In this document: one piece after another, positions 1-5,811 of the stretch
How positions within the stretch are numbered: the stretch's first letter is position 1
Layout of the letters: the number at the start of each line of letters is the position of its first letter
Assembly (NCBI GenBank): GCA_902772625.1
Contig: CACYBP010000290.1
Span: 1-6,006, forward strand
Direction: 5' to 3'
DNA from: Oscillospiraceae bacterium
GTDB lineage: Bacteria; Bacillota; Clostridia; Oscillospirales; QAMX01
Length of the DNA stretch: 6,006 bases
The notes under the pieces: generated by a model
The model's input: the letters and a program-made list of their open reading frames with translations, nothing else
Told to the model about the DNA's origin: nothing
The model's database searches: none
Made by a program: the position numbers and the translations under genes

Positions 1-23
1 CACAGTGTGAAAGGAGTGACACG

Positions 24-2249
24 ATGGTAAAAAAGATCCCGCTTTCTTTCAGGGTCGGGTTCGCCCCGGCGGCCGACGCCGTGCCGGAGGAATTCGTCCC
101 CGCGTCGGTGCCGGGAAACGCCCAGCTTGACTGGGCGAACGCCCACGGATACCCCGATTATCGCTTCGCGGACAATTTCAGGCTCTTTTCGTGGATGGAG
201 GACGTCTTCTGGGTCTACAAGGCCCGGATCCCCGCGACCGAAGTCTCCGGGGACGAGCGGGTCTTTTTCACCACGGCGGGCATCGATTACGAATTCGAGA
301 TCCTTGCCGACGGCGAAAGACTTCTTTATCAGGAGGGCATGTTCACCCCGGTGGATCTCGATCTGACCGCATACGTAAAGAGCGGGACCGAGCTTACCGT
401 GGTCGTCTACCCCGCGCCGAAGATCCCGGGACTGCCGGCCGACCGGTCCCAGGCGGCGGCCTCGGTCAAGCCGCCGGTCTCCTACGGATGGGACTGGCAT
501 CCGCGCCTGATCCCCAGCGGCCTTTACGAGGAGGTCCGGCTGGAGGTGCGCCCCGCTTCCTTCATCCGGGACGCCGAAACCCGGTATCTCCTCACCGACG
601 GCTACCGGAAGGCCGATCTCACGGTGGACGTCTCGCTCAGCCGCCCCGGGGGACGCGTCCGCTGGACCCTTCTGGACAAGAAGGGAGAGGCGGTGCTTTG
701 TGAAGAGAGGCCGGGGGAGGAGAGTCTGTCTTTCTCCCTGAAGCTTCCGGAGGTGGAGCTCTGGTGGCCGAACGAGTTTGGCGAACAGACGCTTTACACC
801 GCCGTCACCGAGCTTTTCGATCCCCTGGGAAACAAGCTGGATGAAAAGCGGCAGAGGATCGGCTTCAAGGATCTGGAACTGAAAATGCACCCCCGGGCGG
901 GCATGGACGCCGAGACCTTCCCCAAGGGGCGCAACCACGCGCCGGTCCAGATGATGGTAAACGGCAGAAGGATCTTCGCCAAGGGCTCCAACTGGGTGCA
1001 CCCGGAGATCTTCATCGGCACTATTACCCGCGAGACCTATGAAAAACAGATCGAGCTTGCGAAGGAGGCGCATTTCAACCTCTTCCGCGTGTGGGGCGGA
1101 GGCATCGTCAACAAGGAGAGCTTCTTTGACCTCTGCGACGAAAAGGGGATCCTGGTGTGGCAGGAATTCCCCCTGGCCTGTAACAACTACGTGGGAACGC
1201 CCCACTATCTGAAGATCCTGGACCGGGAATCAGAGAGCATCATTCGCCGGGTGAGAAGGCACGTGAGCCTCGCGATCTGGTGCGGCGGCAACGAGCTTTT
1301 CAACGACTGGTCCGGCATGGACGAGCAATCGCTGGCGCTCAGACTTCTGGCCTCCAACTGCTACCGGATGGATCCCATGCGGCCTTATATGAACACCTCT
1401 CCGCTCTTCGGCATGGGACACGGGAATTACGTCTTCCGGTATCCCGACGGCCGGGACGTGTACGAGGTCATGCCCTCCTGCCGCAGGAGCGCCTATACGG
1501 AATTCGGCTGCCCGGGCATGTCGGATCCCGATATCCTGCGGTCGATCATCCCCGGGGAGGAGCTTTTCCCGCCGAAGCCCGGCGGCGCGTACGAGGCGCA
1601 CCACGCCTTCGGCGCCTGGGAGGGAAATACCTGGCTCTGTCCCGAGACGGTGGAATACTACTTCGGGGAAAGCCGGACTCTGGAGGAGCTGGTGGAGCGC
1701 ACCCAGTTCCTGCAGGCCCGGGGCTACGTCGCGATCTTTGAGGAGGCGCGGCGGCAGTGGCCTGTGTCTTCCATGAGCCTGAACTGGTGCTATAACGAGC
1801 CGTGGCCCTCGGCCGCCAACAACAACCTGCTTTCCTACGGCGGCAGACCGAAGCCGGCCTACTACGCCGTGAAGGAGTCCTGCCGTCCGCAGATGGTCAG
1901 CGCCCGGGTCCGGAAGTTCCTCTGGAAAAAGGGAGAGCTTTTCACGGCGGAGCTTTTCCTCCTGAACGATCTTTTCGACGCGCTGCCCGCCCAGAGGGTG
2001 CGGGCGGTCCTCCGGCTCCCCGACGGGGAAAGAGAGCTTTGCCTCTGGAACGCGCCCGAGACCGCGCCGACCTCGCATCAGGAAGGCCCGGCGGCGATCC
2101 TGCGGCTCGGAGATTACGCCGACTGCACCCTGACCCTTTCGGTGGAGGCGGAGGGACGGCCGGAGCTTTCCAGCGTCTACGAGTTCCTTTACCGGAACCC
2201 GGAGCACGGGAAGGAGAAGAGCGAAGGCGCCGCGGCCTTGAATCAGTAA
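24..2249 (+). CDS. Glycoside hydrolase family 2 protein, beta-mannosidase type
   Basis: A 741-residue retaining glycosidase, predicted to remove a non-reducing-end beta-linked sugar (mannose is the best guess) from oligosaccharides. The N-terminal jelly-roll sugar-binding domain covers roughly residues 1-180 and includes SYGWDWHPRL at 153-162, typical of beta-mannosidases. An Ig-like domain (about 181-285) contains ELWWPNEFGEQTLY (245-258). The TIM barrel (about 305-620) carries NLFRVWGGG (352-360), WQEFPLACNNY (379-389), the acid/base site in CGGNE (Glu424) and the nucleophile in YTEFG (Glu493). A beta-rich tail (about 625-725) follows. There is no signal peptide, so it should act in the cytoplasm on imported substrate. 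The ATG has AAAGGAG at 10-16, seven bases upstream. The frame stays open to the window edge, but this site makes Met at 24 the clear start. Length is slightly below the roughly 800 residues of many beta-mannosidases, with no domain lost. GH2 assignment is firm; exo-glucosaminidase or another beta-glycosidase activity is possible. Confidence 0.93.
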   Translation: MVKKIPLSFRVGFAPAADAVPEEFVPASVPGNAQLDWANAHGYPDYRFADNFRLFSWMEDVFWVYKARIPATEVSGDERVFFTTAGIDYEFEILADGERLLYQEGMFTPVDLDLTAYVKSGTELTVVVYPAPKIPGLPADRSQAAASVKPPVSYGWDWHPRLIPSGLYEEVRLEVRPASFIRDAETRYLLTDGYRKADLTVDVSLSRPGGRVRWTLLDKKGEAVLCEERPGEESLSFSLKLPEVELWWPNEFGEQTLYTAVTELFDPLGNKLDEKRQRIGFKDLELKMHPRAGMDAETFPKGRNHAPVQMMVNGRRIFAKGSNWVHPEIFIGTITRETYEKQIELAKEAHFNLFRVWGGGIVNKESFFDLCDEKGILVWQEFPLACNNYVGTPHYLKILDRESESIIRRVRRHVSLAIWCGGNELFNDWSGMDEQSLALRLLASNCYRMDPMRPYMNTSPLFGMGHGNYVFRYPDGRDVYEVMPSCRRSAYTEFGCPGMSDPDILRSIIPGEELFPPKPGGAYEAHHAFGAWEGNTWLCPETVEYYFGESRTLEELVERTQFLQARGYVAIFEEARRQWPVSSMSLNWCYNEPWPSAANNNLLSYGGRPKPAYYAVKESCRPQMVSARVRKFLWKKGELFTAELFLLNDLFDALPAQRVRAVLRLPDGERELCLWNAPETAPTSHQEGPAAILRLGDYADCTLTLSVEAEGRPELSSVYEFLYRNPEHGKEKSEGAAALNQ

Positions 2250-2297
2250 AGCATACGCCGCGAAACCGGATACACGCCGCGGGGCTTCCCGCATAAG

Positions 2298-2322
2298 CCG
2301 CGGCGCCGTTCCGGCGGCGCGG
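2298..2322. other. GC-rich imperfect hairpin after the GH2 gene
   Basis: The arms at 2298-2308 and 2312-2322 pair over 11 positions with one mismatch, around the loop TTC. The hairpin lies 48 bases after the GH2 stop codon and has no T-tract, so it does not look like a terminator. It could be a 3'-end stabilising stem or simply a product of the very GC-rich sequence. An overlapping alternative stem, GGCTT (2282-2286) with AAGCC (2295-2299), is also possible. Confidence 0.35.
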
Positions 2323-2363
2323 AAGGTGCGCCTTTGAAGACAATCTGACGGCAATACAACGGG

Positions 2364-2400
2364 AAATCCCCTCTGAAATCCTTGATTTCAGAGGGGATTT
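2364..2400. terminator. Bidirectional intrinsic terminator between convergent units
   Basis: A perfect 17-bp inverted repeat: arms 2364-2380 and 2384-2400, loop CTT. The stem core is GC-rich (CCCCTCTGA) and its outer ends are AAA/TTT. On the plus strand the stem ends in ATTTTG, giving a short U-run. On the minus strand the stem also ends in TTT. It lies 114 bases after the GH2 stop and 52 bases after the stop at 2453 of the minus-strand operon, so it can serve both. A related hairpin occurs at 5716-5746. Confidence 0.88.
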
Positions 2401-2452
2401 TGTCAGAACGGGGGAGGCATTGACGTGAAGCGGGCACGCCGGAAAAGCGGAC

Positions 2453-2699
2453 TCAGAACCGGCTCATACGCTTGACGCCCCGGTAATTGCGCCCGTTTTC
2501 CACGCTTTTTTCAGGAAGGAAGCGGGTGTCCGGAGTTTCGCCGCGCCAGAAGACGACCGTCTCTCCCGCCTTCATGCCGGCGACATAGAGGCCGTTTTCA
2601 AAGCGCACCTTTCCGTGAAGTTCTCCTTCTCCCGGATCGGTATCCACGGCAACGCGCCTTTTGGATGGGATCGTGTCGTTCGATCCGGTTCACGTTCAT
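2453..2699 (-). pseudogene. Short hypothetical protein, probably frameshifted
   Basis: An ATG at 2699 has an ideal AAAGGAG ribosome binding site seven bases upstream and starts MNVNRIERHDPIQKAR, but this frame then becomes arginine-rich and stops at 2598. The +1 frame reads on to a TGA at 2453 with protein-like sequence (GELHGKVRFENGLYVAG, then KAGETVVFWRGETPDTRF). Removing one base near 2649-2662, for instance one T of GCGCGTTGCC on the minus strand, joins the two parts into about 81 residues. The protein family is not recognised; no signal peptide or membrane segment is visible. It starts 47 bases after the VOC gene and would be the last gene of that operon. Alternatives are a 64-residue protein from the GTG at 2647, which has only a weak AAAGG upstream, programmed frameshifting, or a sequencing error. 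Confidence 0.5.
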
Positions 2700-2706
2700 A
2701 AGAGTT

Positions 2707-2713
2707 CTCCTTT
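2707..2713 (-). promoter_or_regulatory. Ribosome binding site of the frameshifted small gene
   Basis: AAAGGAG on the minus strand, seven bases before the ATG at 2699. It matches the site and spacing used by the GH2 gene at the other end of the window. It is the main reason for placing the start of the broken gene at 2699 rather than at the downstream GTG at 2647. Confidence 0.75.
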
Positions 2714-2746
2714 CGCCGTGTTTCCCCGCGCTTTCCGGACGGCCGG

Positions 2747-3211
2747 TCAGTCGTCGAATTCCAGAAGCTCCAGAGAGGTCTTGATATCCTCCACGGTGTC
2801 GAAATAGGCGAACCGGCCGCCTTCGAATTCGCCCTCCTGCACGCGCTGATAGCCGGCTTTTTCCAGCTCGCACGCGACGCGGTGAAGATCCTTTACCTCA
2901 AAGGCGATGTGATGGATGCCCTCGCCGTGGGTCTCGAGGTATTCGTTCCAGGCGTTGTCGCCGGGATAGGGCTGGATGTATTCCACCTCCACGTTGCCGA
3001 AGCGGAAGGCGAGATTGCGCATCCCGCCCCCGAGCGGACGGCCGCGGTATTTCCACGCGCCGGTATCCGAATCGGCGGTGTCCGACCGGGCGGCCACTTC
3101 CATCCCCGTCAGCTTCGAAAACTTTTCCGCCGCAAGGTCGATATCCTTGACGATAAAGCCGATCTGCGTGACCGTAAAGCCCTTCAGAATGCCGTTCATT
3201 TCGTTTATCAC
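2747..3211 (-). CDS. VOC (glyoxalase/methylmalonyl-CoA epimerase-like) family protein
   Basis: A 154-residue single-chain protein with two beta-alpha-beta-beta-beta modules of the vicinal oxygen chelate fold. Module one spans about residues 12-80 (TQIGFIVKDIDLAAEKF ... VEVEYIQP) and module two about 95-152 (GEGIHHIAFEVKDL ... TSLELLEF). Likely metal ligands by position are Gln16, Glu77, His100 or His101, and Glu148. The first ligand is His in many family members and Gln in human glyoxalase I, so the site looks intact. The family includes metal-dependent isomerases, epimerases, lyases and dioxygenases; GIHHIAFEV resembles methylmalonyl-CoA epimerase, but the sugar-gene setting argues for another substrate. 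It is probably cytoplasmic. The start is the GTG at 3211, nine bases after GAGGAGG; the in-frame ATG at 3199 lies too far from that site. It follows the oxidoreductase gene by 51 bases, in the same operon. Confidence 0.88.
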   Translation of the reverse strand: MINEMNGILKGFTVTQIGFIVKDIDLAAEKFSKLTGMEVAARSDTADSDTGAWKYRGRPLGGGMRNLAFRFGNVEVEYIQPYPGDNAWNEYLETHGEGIHHIAFEVKDLHRVACELEKAGYQRVQEGEFEGGRFAYFDTVEDIKTSLELLEFDD

Positions 3212-3220
3212 GATCGATTT

Positions 3221-3227
3221 CCTCCTC
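3221..3227 (-). promoter_or_regulatory. Ribosome binding site choosing the GTG start of the VOC gene
   Basis: GAGGAGG on the minus strand, nine bases before the GTG at 3211. The spacing to the next in-frame ATG (3199) would be 21 bases, which is too long, so the GTG start is preferred. Confidence 0.8.
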
Positions 3228-3262
3228 TGTGTTTTTGTATGGTTTCCGGGATACGCGCCGGG

Positions 3263-4411
3263 TCAATCCACCAGCGACGTCTCGGGATCCGAATCGTAGT
3301 AACCGGCGTTCAGATAGCCGGGCTTGAGAGGCGGCGTCTTCTCAAAAGTCGATTGGATCTCGTAAAACCGCCCCTCCCGGCCGCTGATCTCGACGCCGAA
3401 AAGGATTTCCAGCGCGTGGAGAGCCATCTCCTTGCTGGCGCGGTGCTTTCTGCCTCTGCGGATCGCCCAGGCCATTTCGGCCGCGCCGATGCCGCGGCTG
3501 TTTTCCGAATAGCCGAAATTGGCGGGAATGACCACCGGTTCGGTCTGACCCTTCCGCAAAAGCTTCACCTCGTCGCCGAAGTGATCCGGATTCCCCATGA
3601 ACACGATCCCCTGGGTGCCGTAGAGGATCAGGTGGGCCTGCTCGTTCATGATGCATTCCGAATTGAAATGAAGGGTACCCACCGCGCCGCTGGCGAAATC
3701 CATGACGCCCACCGCGAGATTTTCGCTCTTCATGAGATAGGGATCGCCGAAATTATCGCGCTTGGTCATGAAATGCGCCCGCTCCGGATTCCGGGTCCGC
3801 ATGATGCCGGATACCCGGGTCGCCGGCCCCATGATGTTCAGAAGCGCCGTCACGTAATAGATGCCCACGTCAAAGCCGATGCCTCCCGCCCGGTTCACGA
3901 CGTAGGGGATCAGCTCGGGCATCAGACTGTAATCGCGGTTGACCGACGCGTGGCAGGAGGTCACCTCCCCGATCAGGCCGGATTCCACGATCTGCCGGGC
4001 GTTCTGCACCGCGGAACCGAGGAAGGTGTCGGGCGACGCGCCGAGATACACGCCCTTTTCATCCGCGAGACGCACAAGCTCTCTCGCCTCGTCCAGCTCG
4101 ACGCACATGACCTTCTCGGTATAGACGTGCTTCCCCGCGAGAAGCGCCTTTTTGATAATGCCGTAGTGCGCCGCGGGGGTGGTGAGATTGATGACCATCT
4201 CGATCTCGTCCGAGGCGCAGATCTCCTCCAGCGTCATCACCTTCAGGCCGAACTCCGCGGCGCGCCTTTCGGCCGCCGCCGCGTCAAGATCGCAGCAGGC
4301 GACGACCTCGATGCTGTTGAAAAGACCGGTTTTGCCCGAAAGATTCTTGAGATAGATCCCGCTGATCATGCCGCAGCCGACGACGGCCGCTTTGACTTTA
4401 TTGACTTGCAT
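3263..4411 (-). CDS. Gfo/Idh/MocA family NAD(P)-dependent oxidoreductase
   Basis: A 382-residue dehydrogenase of the family that includes glucose-fructose oxidoreductase, inositol dehydrogenase and MocA; members oxidise or reduce sugars, cyclitols and related compounds. The N-terminal Rossmann domain (about residues 5-125) has AVVGCGMISG (9-18) for dinucleotide binding, an acidic CCDLD after strand two (39-43), and AGKHVYTEK (92-100) with the presumed catalytic Lys100. The C-terminal alpha/beta domain holds GGIGFDVGIYYV (176-187). Here Tyr185 lies four residues after Asp181, where many members have His; this recalls the Lys/Tyr pair of glucose-fructose oxidoreductase and dimeric dihydrodiol dehydrogenase. 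EKV replaces the common EKP. No signal peptide is seen, so it is cytoplasmic. The ATG at 4411 follows GGAGG by five bases. It lies between the LacI gene (98-base gap) and the VOC gene (51-base gap), probably co-transcribed. Substrate unknown. Confidence 0.92.
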   Translation of the reverse strand: MQVNKVKAAVVGCGMISGIYLKNLSGKTGLFNSIEVVACCDLDAAAAERRAAEFGLKVMTLEEICASDEIEMVINLTTPAAHYGIIKKALLAGKHVYTEKVMCVELDEARELVRLADEKGVYLGASPDTFLGSAVQNARQIVESGLIGEVTSCHASVNRDYSLMPELIPYVVNRAGGIGFDVGIYYVTALLNIMGPATRVSGIMRTRNPERAHFMTKRDNFGDPYLMKSENLAVGVMDFASGAVGTLHFNSECIMNEQAHLILYGTQGIVFMGNPDHFGDEVKLLRKGQTEPVVIPANFGYSENSRGIGAAEMAWAIRRGRKHRASKEMALHALEILFGVEISGREGRFYEIQSTFEKTPPLKPGYLNAGYYDSDPETSLVD

Positions 4412-4456
4412 ATCGTCCTCCGTGTTCTTCTTTTTTCATAAAGCGTGCGAAATCCG

Positions 4457-4483
4457 CCCCTTCCCGGCCTGAGCGGGGAGGGG
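4457..4483. other. GC-rich hairpin in the regulator/oxidoreductase gap
   Basis: Arms 4457-4466 (CCCCTTCCCG) and 4474-4483 (CGGGGAGGGG) pair over ten positions with one mismatch and a seven-base loop. On the minus transcript no T-tract follows, so it is unlikely to be a strong terminator. It lies 27 bases after the regulator stop and 45 bases before the oxidoreductase start. It may mark a processing or stability element that sets different levels for the two genes. No convincing separate promoter was found in this gap. Confidence 0.4.
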
Positions 4484-4509
4484 AAGCGTCCGCCCGCCTC
4501 TGAGTCTTT

Positions 4510-5514
4510 TTATTCTCTCACGGTCTCCCTTACGGTGGAAGAGCGCACCGAAAGCCCGGGCGGCTCCAGCTTGTACTGCTCTTCCGCGGCCTCCGGATCG
4601 CCGATCTTCCGGAGAAGGATCCCGGAGGCCAGATACCCCATTTTTTCCGAATCCTTCCGCACCGACGAAAGGGAGGGAAAGATCGCCTTGCAGAAGGGAT
4701 AATCGTTGTGCCCGATCACCGCCACGTCCTCCGGGATCCCAAGTCCCCGGGCGTGAAGCGCCTGGATCGCGCCGGCGGCGATGCGGTCGTTGAAGGCCGC
4801 CACGCCGTCCACCGGCTTTCCGGAAGAGAGAAGGCGCTTCATGGCCTCGGCGCCGGCTTCCAGCGTGTAATCGCACTCGGCGACGGGGGCGCTATCCGCG
4901 CCGAGACCGAGCTCCCGCAGCTCCCGACGCGCGCCTTCGACGAAGAGCGCGCTGGACTGATACCGGAAGGGGCCGGTGATCAGACCGACGTTTCTTTTCC
5001 CGCAGTCGAAGAGATGCCTGACCGCGATCCCCGCGACCTTCCGGTAATCCATGTCGACGTAGGAATAGCGGTCCGAAAGGGTCCGCTCGACGTAGACCAC
5101 CGGCAGATCGCCGGCCAGAGCCCGGATCCGGTCGGGGTCGGAGATGCCCACCAGGATGATCCCGTCCACCTTCAGTTCCAGGAAATTCGCCACGCTCTTT
5201 TCCTCCCGCAGGGCGTCGTTGCGGCAGATCGAGCAGACGACGTGGTATCCTTTGGGCTCGAGGCACCGCTCCGCGCCGGTGACGATGTCCTCCCAGGTGT
5301 ATTCGATCGCGTTGGGGATGATAAGGCCGATCAGGCGGGATCTGCCTTCGCGCAGGCTTCTGGCCAGAGTGTTGGTCACGTATCCCGTTTCCTCCACCGC
5401 CGCGCGGATGCGCTCCAGCGTTTCTTCCTTGACCTTTTTCTTGCCGTTCAGGACGTAGGATACCGTGCTGACCGATACCCCCGCCTTTTCCGCCACTTCC
5501 TTCAAAGATGCCAT
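4510..5514 (-). CDS. LacI-family transcriptional regulator
   Basis: A 334-residue repressor-type regulator. The N-terminal helix-turn-helix covers residues 3-24 (SLKEVAEKAGVSVSTVSYVL then NG), and the hinge helix with ARSL lies at 51-54. A periplasmic-binding-protein-like ligand domain runs from about 60 to 325 (RLIGLIIPN, VDGIILVG, RNVGLITGP, VDGVAAFND, PEDVAVIGHNDYP, SLSSVRKD), so a small sugar-like ligand is expected. The ATG at 5514 is chosen because it follows AGGG by seven bases and places the helix-turn-helix at the usual N-terminal position. An in-frame TTG at 5532 has no ribosome binding site and abuts the operator. It is the first gene of the minus-strand cluster, driven by the promoter at 5556-5584, with a palindrome over the predicted start site that suggests autorepression. 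Its other targets are likely the downstream oxidoreductase and VOC genes, and possibly the GH2 unit, whose promoter is outside the window. Confidence 0.95.
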   Translation of the reverse strand: MASLKEVAEKAGVSVSTVSYVLNGKKKVKEETLERIRAAVEETGYVTNTLARSLREGRSRLIGLIIPNAIEYTWEDIVTGAERCLEPKGYHVVCSICRNDALREEKSVANFLELKVDGIILVGISDPDRIRALAGDLPVVYVERTLSDRYSYVDMDYRKVAGIAVRHLFDCGKRNVGLITGPFRYQSSALFVEGARRELRELGLGADSAPVAECDYTLEAGAEAMKRLLSSGKPVDGVAAFNDRIAAGAIQALHARGLGIPEDVAVIGHNDYPFCKAIFPSLSSVRKDSEKMGYLASGILLRKIGDPEAAEEQYKLEPPGLSVRSSTVRETVRE

Positions 5515-5532
5515 TCTGTCACCCTGCCTCAA

Positions 5533-5550
5533 TGGTCAATCGTTTGACTA
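5533..5550. promoter_or_regulatory. LacI-family operator (near-palindrome)
   Basis: The plus strand reads TGGTCAATCGTTTGACTA. The half-sites TGGTCAATCG and TAGTCAAACG (reverse strand) match at 8 of 10 positions around a central CG. A central CG is the hallmark of LacI-family sites, where the hinge helix inserts. It begins six bases after the -10 box and would cover the transcription start and early leader of the regulator gene, so binding should block initiation. That this particular protein binds it is inferred from position. Confidence 0.78.
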
Positions 5551-5555
5551 AGCCG

Positions 5556-5584
5556 ATTATATATCAAAAACGGCTCTGTGTCAA
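5556..5584 (-). promoter_or_regulatory. Consensus housekeeping promoter of the regulator operon
   Basis: On the minus strand, TTGACA (5584-5579) is followed after exactly 17 bases by TATAAT (5561-5556). Both boxes match the sigma-70/sigma-A consensus fully. The predicted start near 5549 gives a leader of about 35 bases before the ATG at 5514. The spacer is AT-rich within otherwise GC-rich DNA. A promoter this strong normally needs a repressor, which fits the operator just downstream. Confidence 0.9.
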
Positions 5585-5715
5585 GTGAAATCGACGGGGG
5601 CGCGGCGATGGGATCTTTCTTGCGCGGCTTTTTCCAGAAGGATGGCGCCGCAGCGTGCTTTCCCGCGAGCGGGCGCCTCCGGGAGAAAGGTTTTCTTCGG
5701 CAGGAGAAACGGAAA
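5585..5715. other. Intergenic region with no recognised gene
   Basis: Part of the 297-base gap between the regulator start (5514) and the stop of the right-hand gene (5814). Beyond the promoter, operator and terminator listed separately, only a small palindrome, CCCGC-GA-GCGGG near 5662-5673, is seen. Reading frames here lack ribosome binding sites and protein-like composition. No RNA gene is evident. Confidence 0.5.
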
Positions 5716-5746
5716 AGCCCTCTGAGACCGGTGATCTCAGAGGGCT
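5716..5746. terminator. Intrinsic terminator of the right-hand gene
   Basis: A perfect 12-bp stem (arms 5716-5727 and 5735-5746) with a seven-base loop, CCGGTGA. On the minus strand it is followed by a T-run (TTTTCC, counting the last stem base), and it lies 65 bases after the stop of the partial gene ending at 5812, so it should end that transcript before the regulator promoter. On the plus strand CGTTTT follows, so it may work both ways. It shares core and flanks with the hairpin at 2364-2400. Confidence 0.8.
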
Positions 5747-5811
5747 CGTTTTCAGAACAAACCGAACAAAGGAAAGAAGGCGGCGGGGGAAGGCCTCCGC
5801 CGGGCGGGGCT

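Noticed and set aside
1..23. TGA at 8-10 as the stop of an upstream gene
   Set aside because: Only two codons of that frame are visible, so an upstream gene cannot be supported, although a tight operon junction is possible.
1230..2354. A 374-codon open frame on the minus strand inside the GH2 gene
   Set aside because: It is antisense to the conserved GH2 catalytic domain, has Arg/Pro/Gly/His-rich composition typical of shadow frames, and runs out past the GH2 stop without any start signal.
4391..4410. Repeated TTGAC-like half-sites near the oxidoreductase start as a second operator
   Set aside because: The two copies are direct, not inverted, and lie within codons 1-7 of the oxidoreductase; they do not form the CG-centred palindrome.
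2882..4441. A 519-codon open frame on the plus strand across the VOC and oxidoreductase genes
   Set aside because: It lies opposite two clear family proteins, is unusually rich in His, Asp and Arg with no recognisable motif, and has no ribosome binding site. High-GC codon bias opens such antisense frames.
5515..5532. TTG at 5532 as the start of the LacI protein
   Set aside because: It would add six residues ahead of the usual N-terminus, has no ribosome binding site, and abuts the operator. The ATG at 5514 has an AGGG site at good spacing.
4708..5547. A 279-codon open frame on the plus strand opposite the LacI gene
   Set aside because: The minus strand encodes an unmistakable LacI-family protein with promoter and operator; the plus frame has no motif or ribosome binding site.
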